51,892 nt of DNA from Acidimicrobiaceae bacterium (GCA_003132205.1 PKWY01000019.1:1-51892), one strand, 5' to 3'. Counted from the stretch's first letter, positions 1-7,760 are shown. Made by a program: numbers and translations. Notes: a model not told the origin generated them from the sequence alone.

Positions 1-106
1 CAACGCTGTCACCGGTCGGAGCGTCGACTGCGTCGTCATTGTCGTGATGTCGTCCCTCCGGAATAGGTACCACCAGGCTCCCGTCGGGATTTCGGATGAT
101 CTCCAT
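1..106 (-). CDS. N-terminal part of a small unknown protein (runs off the window)
   Basis: An ATG at 106 (minus strand) is preceded by AAGGAG seven bases upstream. It opens a frame with no stop up to the window edge, reading MEIIRNPDGSLVVPIPEG and continuing with an acidic/His-rich stretch (HHDNDDAVDAP). At least 35 residues are visible. The family is not recognised. It is the first gene of the repeat-separated accessory region and is followed on the right by the first oriented repeat at 239. The good ribosome site makes a real start likely; the function is unknown. Confidence 0.55.
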   Translation of the reverse strand, partial: MEIIRNPDGSLVVPIPEGRHHDNDDAVDAPTGDSV

Positions 107-238
107 GTCGTCACTCCTTTTGGACACCACTTCGTGCCCGTCACTGCCAACCTAAAGGGTGCGTCTCGAACCACAATCGTTATCGATATTGACTATCAAT
201 TATCCGTCAGCAGTCTCAAGGGATCGGGTCTTGTTGAT

Positions 239-283
239 GTCGGTGGCCCGACGCAACAGGAATGCCACCTTGCACTGGAGACT
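239..283 (+). repeat. Oriented intergenic repeat, copy 1 (type A)
   Basis: Left block GTCGGTGGCCCGAC, then GCAACAGGAATGCCACCTTG, then right block CACTGGAGACT. It fits the type-A consensus: left GTCGGAGGCCCGACGTGAC, middle ATGCAACCCTTCA, right CTGGCGACT. Confidence 0.75.
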
Positions 284-416
284 TGGCCTTGTTATTCGAG
301 CCGCACCTCAAATACCGATTCCCATGATCGACAAGAAACGGTCGGGGCTCGCGCCGAACGAATAGACGACCCCGGCGGATAATGACGCCAGGGCGTTGGC
401 CCCTCTTGGCAGTCGT

Positions 417-764
417 TCAACTCTGCGCTTGGATTATCGCCACTACTTCGTCGCTGCGGTAACCCTGTTGTCGGGCGAAGTCCAAGAGTTCGATAATGCG
501 TACGAGCACGGCACTCTGTTGCGGAGTTCCCACCACTCGCACACCGCGACCTCTGGTGAAATCCAGCAGACCTTCATCGCGCAGAATGTGCAGCGCTCGT
601 ATCACGGTGTTCTTATTCACGCCCAGTACTTCGGCCAAGTCAATAGCTGGCGGGAGACGCTCACCCGGGGCAGCCTCACCGTCGGCAATCGCTCGGCGTA
701 TCTCGGCGGCCACCTGGCTATAGAGAGAAACCGCCCCGTTCTTATTGACCTCTGGAATTCTCAT
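417..764 (-). CDS. GntR-family transcriptional regulator (YtrA-like, short form)
   Basis: A protein of about 115 residues starting MRIPEVNKNGAVSLYSQ. The N-terminal winged helix spans about residues 5-75, with the family-typical pieces SLYSQVAAEIRRAIADGE, PGERLPPAIDLAEVLGVNKN and TVIRALHILRDEGLLDF. The C-terminal tail of about 40 residues is too short for a FadR or HutC ligand domain, which places it in the YtrA subfamily of small regulators that usually control adjacent membrane proteins. It diverges from the membrane-anchored gene at 815, with a tandem palindrome between them. An upstream in-frame ATG at 779 also exists. Each ATG arises from one copy of the tandem operator repeat, so a leaderless transcript is plausible. 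Start 764 was chosen by family length. Confidence 0.85.
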   Translation of the reverse strand: MRIPEVNKNGAVSLYSQVAAEIRRAIADGEAAPGERLPPAIDLAEVLGVNKNTVIRALHILRDEGLLDFTRGRGVRVVGTPQQSAVLVRIIELLDFARQQGYRSDEVVAIIQAQS

Positions 765-787
765 AGTACTATCTCTCATAGTACTAT
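759..787. promoter_or_regulatory. Tandem palindromic operator between the GntR gene and its divergent neighbour
   Basis: The 14-mer TCTCATAGTACTAT occurs twice (759-772 and 774-787). Each copy contains the perfect palindrome ATAGTACTAT (763-772, 778-787), placed 15 bp apart. The site overlaps the GntR start and lies about 28 bp upstream of the + strand gene. It is very likely the GntR operator controlling both genes; the binding itself is inferred. Confidence 0.7.
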
Positions 788-814
788 ATTCTTACAGTTG
801 CGTAAGGAACTCCG

Positions 815-1471
815 ATGACTACCCCCCTCACTGAACACGATGCTCCATACGAGAGTTCAGACCCCACCGAACTACTTATCAAAGAGGCCCGACAGAAGGC
901 ACTTCGGCGTCGTCTGACGGCAGGCGTAATGCTTCTCGCGGTGGTCATCGTCGTCATCGCGGCAGTTCTCATCGCCGTCACGCGCGGACCTGCGACCAAG
1001 ACGGTTACCTCGGCACCGCCGACGTGTCTGCGGTCGCAACTTCGCGTGGCATTCGTCGGTGTCAGCGGTGGTCTCGGACATGAGGGCAGTGTGATTCAAG
1101 TCACCAACGTGAGTGGCGAGGCGTGTTCGCTCACGGGTTATCCGAGGGTCATGGGGGTTTTTGCTTCAGGCGTTCAGAGGATTTTCAAGGACACGGTAGA
1201 TGGATATCTCGGAGGTATCAGCTACAACCCGTTGAGTAAGGTCAAACTGCCAGTCGTAACGCTGCGCGCGCGCCACGGAATTGCGTCGTCAATGGAGGAA
1301 TCTGTTCTGCACCTGAGGTGTCCGAGTTTCACCTCGTACGTCGTTTCGCTACCTCACGTCACTGGCGGGACTTACACGTTCCACCTCCATTGGTCGGACC
1401 GGTACTGCTTCCAACCGGAAGTTCATCCCTTCGTTCCCGGCTCTACCGGCTCGCTAAATGAAGTCGCCTAA
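815..1471 (+). CDS. Membrane-anchored DUF4232-like exported protein
   Basis: 218 residues. The start ATG follows AAGGAAC. There is a cytoplasmic N-terminus of about 33 residues, a single membrane helix at about 34-56 (AGVMLLAVVIVVIAAVLIAV), then an extracytoplasmic domain with four or more Cys. The segment NVSGEACSLTGYPRV is the N-x-G-x-x-C-x-L-x-G-Y-P pattern typical of actinobacterial DUF4232 domains. The family is exported or envelope-attached and its biochemical role is not established. It is divergent from the GntR gene and likely repressed by it. The same domain type recurs at 2522-3079. A short paralogous start follows at 1493. Confidence 0.8.
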   Translation: MTTPLTEHDAPYESSDPTELLIKEARQKALRRRLTAGVMLLAVVIVVIAAVLIAVTRGPATKTVTSAPPTCLRSQLRVAFVGVSGGLGHEGSVIQVTNVSGEACSLTGYPRVMGVFASGVQRIFKDTVDGYLGGISYNPLSKVKLPVVTLRARHGIASSMEESVLHLRCPSFTSYVVSLPHVTGGTYTFHLHWSDRYCFQPEVHPFVPGSTGSLNEVA

Positions 1472-1492
1472 GGCGCGTAACAAGGAGTTTCG

Positions 1493-1594
1493 ATGATTAT
1501 TGCGCCCGCCAAACACGACGCACCGAATGAGGCTCCTGACCCCGGGCGCTCAACTTCTGCTGTCGACATCGCCATTACAACTCGATTCGCGTAG
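1493..1594 (+). pseudogene. 33-codon remnant resembling the N-terminus of the preceding gene
   Basis: An ATG with AAGGAG six bases upstream opens MIIAPAKHDAPNEAPDPGR and stops after 33 codons. Residues 1-18 align with the start of the 815-1471 protein (MTTPLTEHDAPYESSDP): HDAP, E and DP are conserved at the same spacing. The bases before the ATG are also alike (gcgtaaggaactccg versus gcgtaacaaggagtttcg). This suggests a decayed tandem duplicate, or a short translated peptide, rather than a full gene. The membrane helix and DUF4232 domain are missing. Confidence 0.5.
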
Positions 1595-1926
1595 TTCGAG
1601 ACATCAACCTCGAATAAATGACAACATAGTCCCGACCCGTCGAACTGTCTCTGACTGAATACATGTTCAGCAGTTCGCTCGGTCAGGAGCGGCAATCACC
1701 TTCTGGGGCCCGACGTCATCGATCTGCTACCAGCCATTGGCGGCTGCCTAACTGATCGGGGCTCGTGACGTAGGGCGGCAGCACATGATCTTCAACTGGG
1801 CCTGGTGTGTGGTAGCGGGAGGGTTAACCCTTGGCCGAGTCCCTGAGGACTGGGTTTGTAAGTTCGGGGACAGCTCGGAGATGAGCAAGCTGTGAGCCGT
1901 AGATGAGCGTGCTGGGAGATCCGCCG
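1595..1926. other. Non-coding interval containing a repeat copy
   Basis: No convincing gene was found. The stretch holds repeat copy 2 at 1702-1744 and the leader of the gene at 1927. Confidence 0.5.
1702..1744 (+). repeat. Oriented intergenic repeat, copy 2 (diverged, GATCTGCTACC variant)
   Basis: GGGGCCCGACGTCATCGATC, then TGCTACCAGCC, then ATTGGCGGCT. The left GGCCCGACGT and right TTGGCGGCT match the consensus. The middle resembles the copies at 3911 and 12167 (RTCTGCYRC). Confidence 0.6.
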
Positions 1927-2346
1927 ATGAAGGTTGCGAATAGGGCGAGCACCGCGAAGATTCGGCTGGTGATTGTTGCCGTCGTCCTCGCGGTCGTCTT
2001 GGGAGGGGCCCTCTACTGGGTGCTGCGGCCCGCTCCGACGTGGCCATCCGCCTTCTGTCAGCCGGTGGTCCGTGTTGTGGGGACCGACGCCGTAACCATC
2101 GTCAAGCTCAGGCCCAGTACCTCGTCCGAGGTCGGGGTCCTGGCGGAGTTCATGCGACTTCAGCGTGATGTCGAGGCGTCTCTCGCCCACGCGCCGACGC
2201 CTCAACTGCACTCCGAGCTCACCAGCTGCGACCGGAGCATCCGAAACGCCAAGACCGCCGAGCAATTCTCGCATGCCCTGAGCCGGTTCGACATCCTGGC
2301 CCGGACCCAGTTGGAGCGCTGTGGGGTCCGTCCAATCGGCGGGTAG
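1927..2346 (+). CDS. Small membrane-anchored protein of unknown function
   Basis: 139 residues from the ATG at 1927, chosen because GGGAG lies seven bases upstream. An in-frame ATG at 1903 has no such site. A single N-terminal membrane helix (about residues 10-33, LVIVAVVLAVVLGGALYWVL) is followed by an external domain of about 105 residues with three Cys (AFCQP, TSCDRS, LERCG) and a helical region. No family is recognised. It sits alone between repeats 2 and 3, with the repeat starting 35 bp after its stop codon. Confidence 0.7.
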   Translation: MKVANRASTAKIRLVIVAVVLAVVLGGALYWVLRPAPTWPSAFCQPVVRVVGTDAVTIVKLRPSTSSEVGVLAEFMRLQRDVEASLAHAPTPQLHSELTSCDRSIRNAKTAEQFSHALSRFDILARTQLERCGVRPIGG

Positions 2347-2380
2347 CAAGTCCGCCGATTGGGCTCACCGTGCTGGTTCA

Positions 2381-2427
2381 GGTCTGTGGCCCGACGTGAC
2401 AAGAGTGCAACCTTGCATTGGAGGCTT
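2381..2427 (+). repeat. Oriented intergenic repeat, copy 3 (type A)
   Basis: Contains GGTCTGTGGCCCGACGTGAC, then AAGAGTGCAACCTTG, then CATTGGAGGCTT. GTGCAA-CC-TTGCAT can pair as a short hairpin. Confidence 0.75.
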
Positions 2428-2521
2428 GAGACAGGGGCAGGCGATTCGTTTGAATTAGGCGACCGCGACCGTCATGACGAATTAGTTGCGCTGGAGAGTG
2501 ACTCCCCAGAAGCCGAATGCG

Positions 2522-3079
2522 TTAGCTCTTCTTCCATCCGAGTTGACTGACCCCGAGCCCGCAGGCGATATCAAGTGAGAGGCCTTGGACGATAACCGAA
2601 CCGGCCGAGTCGGGTAAGTCGAAGGTCAAGAACGTGTAGGTGTTGGCGGCGATGACCTTCTGGATCTTGACCCGTCCGCCTGTGTTCAGCGCGTTGCATA
2701 AACTGCCTGTAGCCAACATGAGTTCTCCGGCCATTCGAGGCGCCAGAACCGTTGGTGCAAGGTGTAGGTCCGCGACGTTCTCGTGAACGGCAGGTAGTTC
2801 ATGCGTTTCGTTGCCTCTCGTTCCTTCAATCTTCGGGTAGCCGGAAAGTCGACAGGACGTGTGGCCCACGTTTATGAACGCAACGTTGTAGAAGCTGGTG
2901 CCGCCAGCGCCGTTTCGACCGACGAGCCCAGCCCAGAGATTTACCCCACTGCAAGGGGCTGGCAGGGCGTTAGATGCGGAGGAAACTGAGCTCGCAACAC
3001 CAATCACCGAGAGACCGACGGCGAGACCGATTGTCACCAATACCGATCGAACGAAGAACTGTGCTGAGACGAGTTTCAT
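2522..3079 (-). CDS. Secreted DUF4232-like protein
   Basis: 185 residues from the ATG at 3079, which has GGAG eight bases upstream; the open frame extends further but without a ribosome site. The N-terminal signal peptide (MKLVSAQFFVRSVLVTIGLA followed by a hydrophobic stretch) likely ends near SSASNA. The mature part carries C-x-G-V-N at its start and NVGHTSCRLSGYPKIEG, the same C-x-L-x-G-Y-P signature as the protein at 815-1471, plus later Cys (SLCNAL, DIACGLG) suitable for disulfides. The role is unknown; export is inferred from the signal peptide. Confidence 0.75.
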   Translation of the reverse strand: MKLVSAQFFVRSVLVTIGLAVGLSVIGVASSVSSASNALPAPCSGVNLWAGLVGRNGAGGTSFYNVAFINVGHTSCRLSGYPKIEGTRGNETHELPAVHENVADLHLAPTVLAPRMAGELMLATGSLCNALNTGGRVKIQKVIAANTYTFLTFDLPDSAGSVIVQGLSLDIACGLGVSQLGWKKS

Positions 3080-3167
3080 TGTGCATCTCCACGAAGTAAT
3101 TGAGGTAGTCCCCTCGTTGGAGAATCTAACTACACAAGCAATGCGGGCGCATGATGCAGTTACAGGT

Positions 3168-3212
3168 GTCGGAGGCCCGACGACACAGAAATGCAACCCT
3201 TCATTGGCGTTT
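3168..3212 (+). repeat. Oriented intergenic repeat, copy 4 (type A)
   Basis: Contains GTCGGAGGCCCGACGACACA, then GAAATGCAACCCTTC, then ATTGGCGTTT. Only 25 bp separate it from copy 5, so the two are nearly in tandem with no gene between them. Confidence 0.8.
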
Positions 3213-3237
3213 GGTATAGACCGTGTGGGTTCAGTTT

Positions 3238-3280
3238 TCTGGCCCGACGTGAAGCCAGTGCAACCCTGCACTGGCTGGCC
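3238..3280 (+). repeat. Oriented intergenic repeat, copy 5 (type A, strong hairpin)
   Basis: Contains TCTGGCCCGACGTGAAG, then CCAGTGC-AACCCT-GCACTGG, then CTGGCC. The central seven-base arms are perfectly complementary, so this copy has a stronger stem than the consensus. Confidence 0.75.
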
Positions 3281-3436
3281 ATCTAGAGCACGTCAGTGTT
3301 GAAAGTCCGGTTTCAACCGTGCGCAACCGGTAAGTAACTACCCCGCACCGAGAAGTCCAACTGGAGCATGTTCACAACCATCACCGCGGGGTGAAATCCG
3401 AAGGGCGGGCGAACCGTCCGCAAGCGGCGGCTCTGA

Positions 3437-3829
3437 TCAAGCCCGGAGATCGCCCGGTCCGAACGGGACGTCGACGGCGTGTTCACGTAGAGCTTCAAGA
3501 GGCACGATCTCGAGGGCGCGTTCGTGCGTCGAGGCGAGGACCACGTAGGCCGCCGCCCCGTCGCGATGGGAACGGAGCCAGTTGACGGCGGTCACACACC
3601 ACCGGTCGCCGGGCACCAATCCCGGGAACCCGTATTGAGGCATCGGTGTTGTCAGGTCGTTACCGATGGTCCTTTGATGTTCGAGAAACTCGGCGGTGAC
3701 CACGGCGCAGATCGTGTGACTCCCGAGGTCCTCGGGTCCTGTCGTGCAACACCCGTCACGGTAGAAGCCCGTGACCGGGTCGGTGCCGCACGGCTCCAGT
3801 GCCCCACCCATGACGTTTCGATCGACCAT
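3437..3829 (-). CDS. DUF2237 family protein
   Basis: 130 residues. The sequence follows the conserved DUF2237 (COG3651) pattern closely: NVMGGALEPCGTDPVTGFYR, DGCCTTGPEDLGSHTICAVV, GNDLTTPMPQYGFPGLVPGD, RWCVTA, and the C-terminal VVLASTHERALEIVPLEALR. The family is small, soluble and widespread in bacteria, with conserved Cys, His and Asp residues but no established activity. Its length matches the family norm. It stands alone between repeats 5 and 6, as a single-gene module. Confidence 0.9.
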   Translation of the reverse strand: MVDRNVMGGALEPCGTDPVTGFYRDGCCTTGPEDLGSHTICAVVTAEFLEHQRTIGNDLTTPMPQYGFPGLVPGDRWCVTAVNWLRSHRDGAAAYVVLASTHERALEIVPLEALREHAVDVPFGPGDLRA

Positions 3830-4468
3830 GGACCCATTATCACTGATGAACCGGACCCGGCGGGCGACTTCGATCGTCAGTAGGACAGCGCCCTACGGCG
3901 ATCCATTCGCCGGCCCAACGTCACCGGTCTGCCACCTCGTGCTCGCGCCTCGTACCACTTGGGTCCCGATAGGTGTCTGGGGCCTAACGCGACGGACGCC
4001 GACCACTGGCGACTCGTGCCCCCCCCTCCCCCTCTTTGGCCTTACTAGCCACAGTCCGAACTCAATAATCTCTGGCTCGAGGATCTAGGTATGGATCTCA
4101 GCCGGCACTGTTCGCATCCTCTGGCGCCCTGAATGAGACTCAGGCTGTTCGAAGAGACACGAACCATACAGCGACGTCCCGAGGCGATATCCAGTAGTCC
4201 AAATCCAGATCGACTCATCATGCGCAACGCCGAGGCGTTATGCTGACGCGATCCATTGCTTCAACCGTGAATCTGTGCTCCGTGACATCGGAGTCGTGCT
4301 GCAACACGTTATTTGGGGATCCGAGTTCGGGTCTGAGGGAGCGGCGGTGCAACGTTCGAAATCAATCTTGAGTCCGACCGCCATGGCGACACAATCTGCT
4401 GCGCAGCGCCACGCGACGAAAGAACGAGTGGCCTACTCTTGCACGGACCTTCTGAAGAACATTTGCCT
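3830..4468. other. Long non-coding interval
   Basis: About 640 bp with no credible gene; the short open frames here lack ribosome sites and family features. It holds repeat copy 6 (3911-3949), a C-rich run near 4020-4032 and the leader of the MFS gene. Confidence 0.5.
3911..3949 (+). repeat. Oriented intergenic repeat, copy 6 (diverged)
   Basis: Contains CGGCCCAACGTCACCGGTC then TGCCACCTCGTGCTCGCGCC. The left half matches copy 2 (GGCCCRACGTCAYCGRTCTG); the right block is decayed. Confidence 0.45.
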
Positions 4469-5659
4469 ATGAGCAGGTTGCCCGCCAAGACAATCTGGCT
4501 CGCCGTTGGATTGATGATCATCTCAATCAACCTGCGACCCGCGATCGTGGCCGTTTCGCCACTGCTCACGGAGATCCAGGCGACGTTCGGACTCTCGGGT
4601 GCCGGCGTGGGTCTGCTCTCGACGCTTCCGCTTCTGTGCTTTGGGCTGCTCGCCCCCCTCGCCCCGCGACTTGTGCATCGCTTTGGGTCTGGCGCCGTCC
4701 TACTCGGCTGCCTCTTCACACTTCTCGCCGGTGTGCTGGTTCGTTCGCTCCCGACCCTGGCTGGTCTCTTCTCTGGCACACTTCTCATCGGAATCGGCGT
4801 GGCGATCGCCAACGTGCTCATGCCCGGGATCTTGAAGCAGGACTTCCCCGGCCACATCGGGATCATGACCGGGCTCTACACGATGATGTTGAGTGGCGGC
4901 GCGGCGCTTGCGGCTGGAACGACGGTTCCCCTCTACCGGGTGCTGGGCAAGAACTGGCACCTCGCCGTTGGCCTCTGGGCACTGCCCGTAGCGTTGGCGA
5001 TCGTTCTCTGGCTGCCGTCACGCGCCCTCGGTCGTCGCACGACCGCGTTCGACCAACGACGGCCGATAAGTGGACTCTGGCGCAGTTCGGTGGCTTGGTC
5101 GCTCACGATCTTCATGGGCCTGCAGTCTCTCGAGTTCTACGCGACCGTGACCTGGCTGCCCACAATCTTTCGCGACCGTGGCACACCGAGTGAGACCGCT
5201 GGCTTTCTGCTCGCGCTGGTCAGCATTGTGGGGATGCTAGGCGCCTTTGTCGCACCATGGATCGCCCACAAGATGACCGATCAACGTCTCGGAGTGGCGA
5301 TTGGTGCCGTTGCCATGGCGCTCGCCATTGCGGGGCTACTCGTGGATCCCCACCACCTCGACGTCCTATGGGCGGTGCTGTTGGGTTGGGGACAGGGTTC
5401 TTCGATCGGTCTGGCTCTCATGATGATGGTCGTGCGAGCCTCGAGCCGTGACGAAGCGATGGCACTTTCAGGTATGGCACAAGGATTGGGTTACTTGATT
5501 GCGTCGGTGGGTCCTGTGTTGGTCGGTGCCCTCTTCGACTTCTCGCACGGCTGGTCGGTGCCGCTCATCGTGCTGCTGGTGCTCCTCGGTTTTCAAGCAA
5601 TTGCCGGTGATTACGCGGCCCGAGATCGCACAGTCGGTTCAGCGTTGGCGAAGGTCTGA
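4469..5659 (+). CDS. MFS transporter, CynX/NimT-like
   Basis: 396 residues from the ATG at 4469 (an upstream TTG at 4439 is in frame but less likely). Twelve hydrophobic segments are spread over the whole length. The first region, MIISINLRPAIVAVSPLLTE, is the L-N-L-R-P-A-I-x-x-x-x-P-L-L signature of the cyanate/2-nitroimidazole transporter (CynX/NimT) branch of the major facilitator superfamily. These inner-membrane carriers export or import small organic anions and drugs; the substrate cannot be read from sequence. It has no partner genes and is a lone gene in its repeat interval. Confidence 0.85.
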   Translation: MSRLPAKTIWLAVGLMIISINLRPAIVAVSPLLTEIQATFGLSGAGVGLLSTLPLLCFGLLAPLAPRLVHRFGSGAVLLGCLFTLLAGVLVRSLPTLAGLFSGTLLIGIGVAIANVLMPGILKQDFPGHIGIMTGLYTMMLSGGAALAAGTTVPLYRVLGKNWHLAVGLWALPVALAIVLWLPSRALGRRTTAFDQRRPISGLWRSSVAWSLTIFMGLQSLEFYATVTWLPTIFRDRGTPSETAGFLLALVSIVGMLGAFVAPWIAHKMTDQRLGVAIGAVAMALAIAGLLVDPHHLDVLWAVLLGWGQGSSIGLALMMMVVRASSRDEAMALSGMAQGLGYLIASVGPVLVGALFDFSHGWSVPLIVLLVLLGFQAIAGDYAARDRTVGSALAKV

Positions 5660-5850
5660 TAACAAACACGGGCGCTTAGCCCATTGAATTCAACACCGTA
5701 GAACGGTCGGGGCGTATTACGTGGCTAAGACCGGCCAGGTGCTTTTAGCGCAGCGGCAAGAACTTCACACCGGTTCAGCTGCTTCGCAAATCTTGAACTC
5801 TGCTGGCGTTGACCGACGTCTGGAGGGGATCGATGCATGAGATTGTTGAC

Positions 5851-5895
5851 GTCGGAGGCCCGACGTGACCGAAATGCCACGTTCCACTGGCGACT
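5851..5895 (+). repeat. Oriented intergenic repeat, copy 7 (type A)
   Basis: Contains GTCGGAGGCCCGACGTGACC, then GAAATGCCACGTTC, then CACTGGCGACT. The preceding GAGATTGTTGAC (5840-5850) is shared with the hairpin copies near 7704 and 7761, so the full element may start about 11 bp earlier. Confidence 0.8.
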
Positions 5896-6160
5896 GATCG
5901 TCTAGGGCCGCTTAAGGCGCGCGAGAAGACGGCGAATGTAGTTGCGACGGTTGTGAATCTGACTTGGAGCTGTAATCGTGATCGGATTGCTCCAGATCCA
6001 AGAGAGGGACCGGAGTATTCGGTTGCGAGGATGCCGGTGACGGACCGCCCATGGAAGTCGCCGCGACTGATTCGTTGGCTCCGATGCAAACGATTCTGAG
6101 CCCGCCATGTCCTTACGATACGGCGTGAAGAGGGCACTGAAACCGACGAACGAAATTTAG

Positions 6161-6209
6161 GTCACCGGCCCGGCGCAACAGAAATGACTGCAACCCTTCA
6201 CTGGCGGCT
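6161..6209 (+). repeat. Oriented intergenic repeat, copy 8 (type A)
   Basis: Contains GTCACCGGCCCGGCGCAACA, then GAAATGACTGCAACCCTTC, then ACTGGCGGCT. It has a three- to four-base insertion in the middle compared with other type-A copies. Confidence 0.7.
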
Positions 6210-6444
6210 CATCTGAACCAACTATCTCAAACGATTGCCTTTGTTGTCGCCAAGAATCAAACGTTGAACTCGCCAAATGCAACGTTGGAAGAAGTTGAAA
6301 TGCCTCGGAATGGGCGGATGGAATCGGTGGCGCAGCCGCCTGAGTCTCTTCTCTCGCGAGGAGGTTGGACCACAGGAGGCAGATCCGTAGTTCATTAGTC
6401 GAAACCTAATCAAACCACTTCACTTCAGAGAAGACCAAGCCTGG

Positions 6445-6480
6445 CCGCAAGGCCAACGTGCACAATCTAATGGCGAATTA
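6445..6480 (+). repeat. Oriented intergenic repeat, copy 9 (type B, decayed)
   Basis: Contains GCAAGGCCAACGTGCACAAT, then CTAATGGCGAATTA. The block GGCC-AACGTGCACAAT and TGGCGAAT match the type-B copies at 9314 and 11783. Confidence 0.5.
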
Positions 6481-6638
6481 CACCGTGGTGCCAAGCATGA
6501 GGTTGTGCTTCCTACTCATTCGATCTCAGCTCTCGCAGGATCTCTGCACGGGCGTCCTGGAGGCTCAATGGAAGATGTAGAGATGTTTCCTCGCGCCGCG
6601 CCGCGCACTGCTTGGGGCACTGACTCCACACGAGGAGT

Positions 6639-7250
6639 TCATGGTCCCGTGTCGTCTGAGACGACCTTCCAACCAGTGAGCGGCATCTTCGCGAGGGTGG
6701 CGAAAGTGGATCCGGCTTCTGTCACTGGGTACGGCTTGTGCTTGACGTGCACCATCACCGCCGCGGTCGCATTCTTTGGAACCACACCGACGTAGCCGCT
6801 CTTGCCACCATCAGGATTTCTGCACCAGTGCACACCGATTGACTCTTGTTTGACATTGAGCACCGTCTCTTGGTTCTTGTAAATGGTGATCGGTGTGAGG
6901 TGCCTGGCGGCGTAGTACTTCTTGAGTGCCGCTACGACGTCCGCGGCGACAGGCTTGACCGGCCATTTCGCGATAACGGGACAGGCGGGCAGCGTCGCAC
7001 CGCTTGCCGCCGGAGTTGACGCTATAGACATCGTGAGCATCATCGCCATGGTCGCCGCAACGACGGTACTTGCACGAAGGAGGATCGCTCGGTTCGTCAG
7101 GTCTACCTCAGACCTTTGCGGCACGGTCGACCTCTGGCGCCGGGCGCCACAGCAGCGCATCCGGTCAAACTGCTCGCGAAGCCCGAGCCACGTGGTCGTG
7201 AGACCGCCGCGAAACGTGGCTAGCCTTCTCGTTGACCTATTCTGTCCCAT
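6639..7250 (-). CDS. Exported or membrane-associated protein of unknown function
   Basis: 203 residues from the ATG at 7250, chosen for GGAGG five bases upstream. A basic N-terminal stretch of about 50 residues precedes a hydrophobic signal/anchor (AILLRASTVVAATMAMMLTM) ending in SIASTPAASG. The mature domain of about 120 residues holds two Cys (PACP, HWCRNPDGG), a KYYAARH motif and a GYVGVVPKNATAAVMVHVK strand region. No family is recognised. The start could also lie nearer the hydrophobic segment, which would give a conventional secreted protein. It is a single gene in its repeat interval. Confidence 0.6.
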   Translation of the reverse strand: MGQNRSTRRLATFRGGLTTTWLGLREQFDRMRCCGARRQRSTVPQRSEVDLTNRAILLRASTVVAATMAMMLTMSIASTPAASGATLPACPVIAKWPVKPVAADVVAALKKYYAARHLTPITIYKNQETVLNVKQESIGVHWCRNPDGGKSGYVGVVPKNATAAVMVHVKHKPYPVTEAGSTFATLAKMPLTGWKVVSDDTGP

Positions 7251-7434
7251 CTCAGCCTCCATCCGTTCGGCATATACGCTTCAATCTCGAGCAATATGCG
7301 TCCCTTCAATTCGGAAGATAGCTATCCGGGAAGCGCGAGACAAGAGGTCGAATGTCACAGAGAACCGCAATCCGAGCGTTGAAGGTCTGTCCACCGCTGC
7401 CTTTCGAATAGGACCTTTTCGTTCGCTACAGGGA

Positions 7435-7484
7435 TTGGTCCAGGGAGCCAGAAGTTCTGGCTCCAGTGACGATCAGCGGACCAA
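7435..7484. repeat. Nested inverted repeat
   Basis: The inner arms GGAGCCAGAA (7444-7453) and TTCTGGCTCC (7455-7464) are perfect around one base. The outer arms TTGGTCC (7435-7441) and GGACCAA (7478-7484) are also perfect. The two layers are separated by 2 nt on the left and 13 nt on the right. It lies about 185 bp upstream of the start at 7250. It could be an operator, a structured recombination site or an RNA hairpin. Confidence 0.6.
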
Positions 7485-7703
7485 CCTCCCTTCTCTTGAC
7501 TGCTACCTTTCTGGCGCCGGACGCTAACTTCTGAAATCGCACTCACAAGGAGCAAATAGATCGCGACCGGTCTCGTCGAGACCCTCCAACCATCTCGGCG
7601 CGATTCAACCCTCTTGATTGCTAAGAATCTTTGCAAGTGTCCGGTCCCGCCGAAATTGCCGCTTGGTCCGATAATTCTGGCCGTGGCCCTACGCGCCAGT
7701 CCC

Positions 7704-7721
7704 AGATTGTTGAGGTCGGCC
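7704..7721 (+). repeat. Partial repeat left block (type B)
   Basis: AGATTGTTGAGGTCGGCC is the exact reverse complement of the 3' arm at 7782-7799 and closely matches the 5' arm at 7762-7778. It is probably a truncated copy next to copy 10. Confidence 0.55.
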
Positions 7722-7760
7722 TACTGACTCAACGGTTCGCCCACGGCGTACTCGTCAACC

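Larger units (their letters stand above)
5660..6638. other. Long gene-poor interval with three repeat copies
   Basis: Nearly 1 kb without a supported gene. Repeat copies 7, 8 and 9 (5851, 6161, 6445) divide it into short empty intervals of about 250-300 bp. Short open frames of 60-70 codons exist but lack ribosome sites and protein-like composition. The intervals look like decayed or gene-less modules. Confidence 0.5.

Noticed and set aside
4045..4227. A 60-codon minus-strand frame before the MFS gene
   Set aside because: No ribosome site, atypical composition and no recognisable features.
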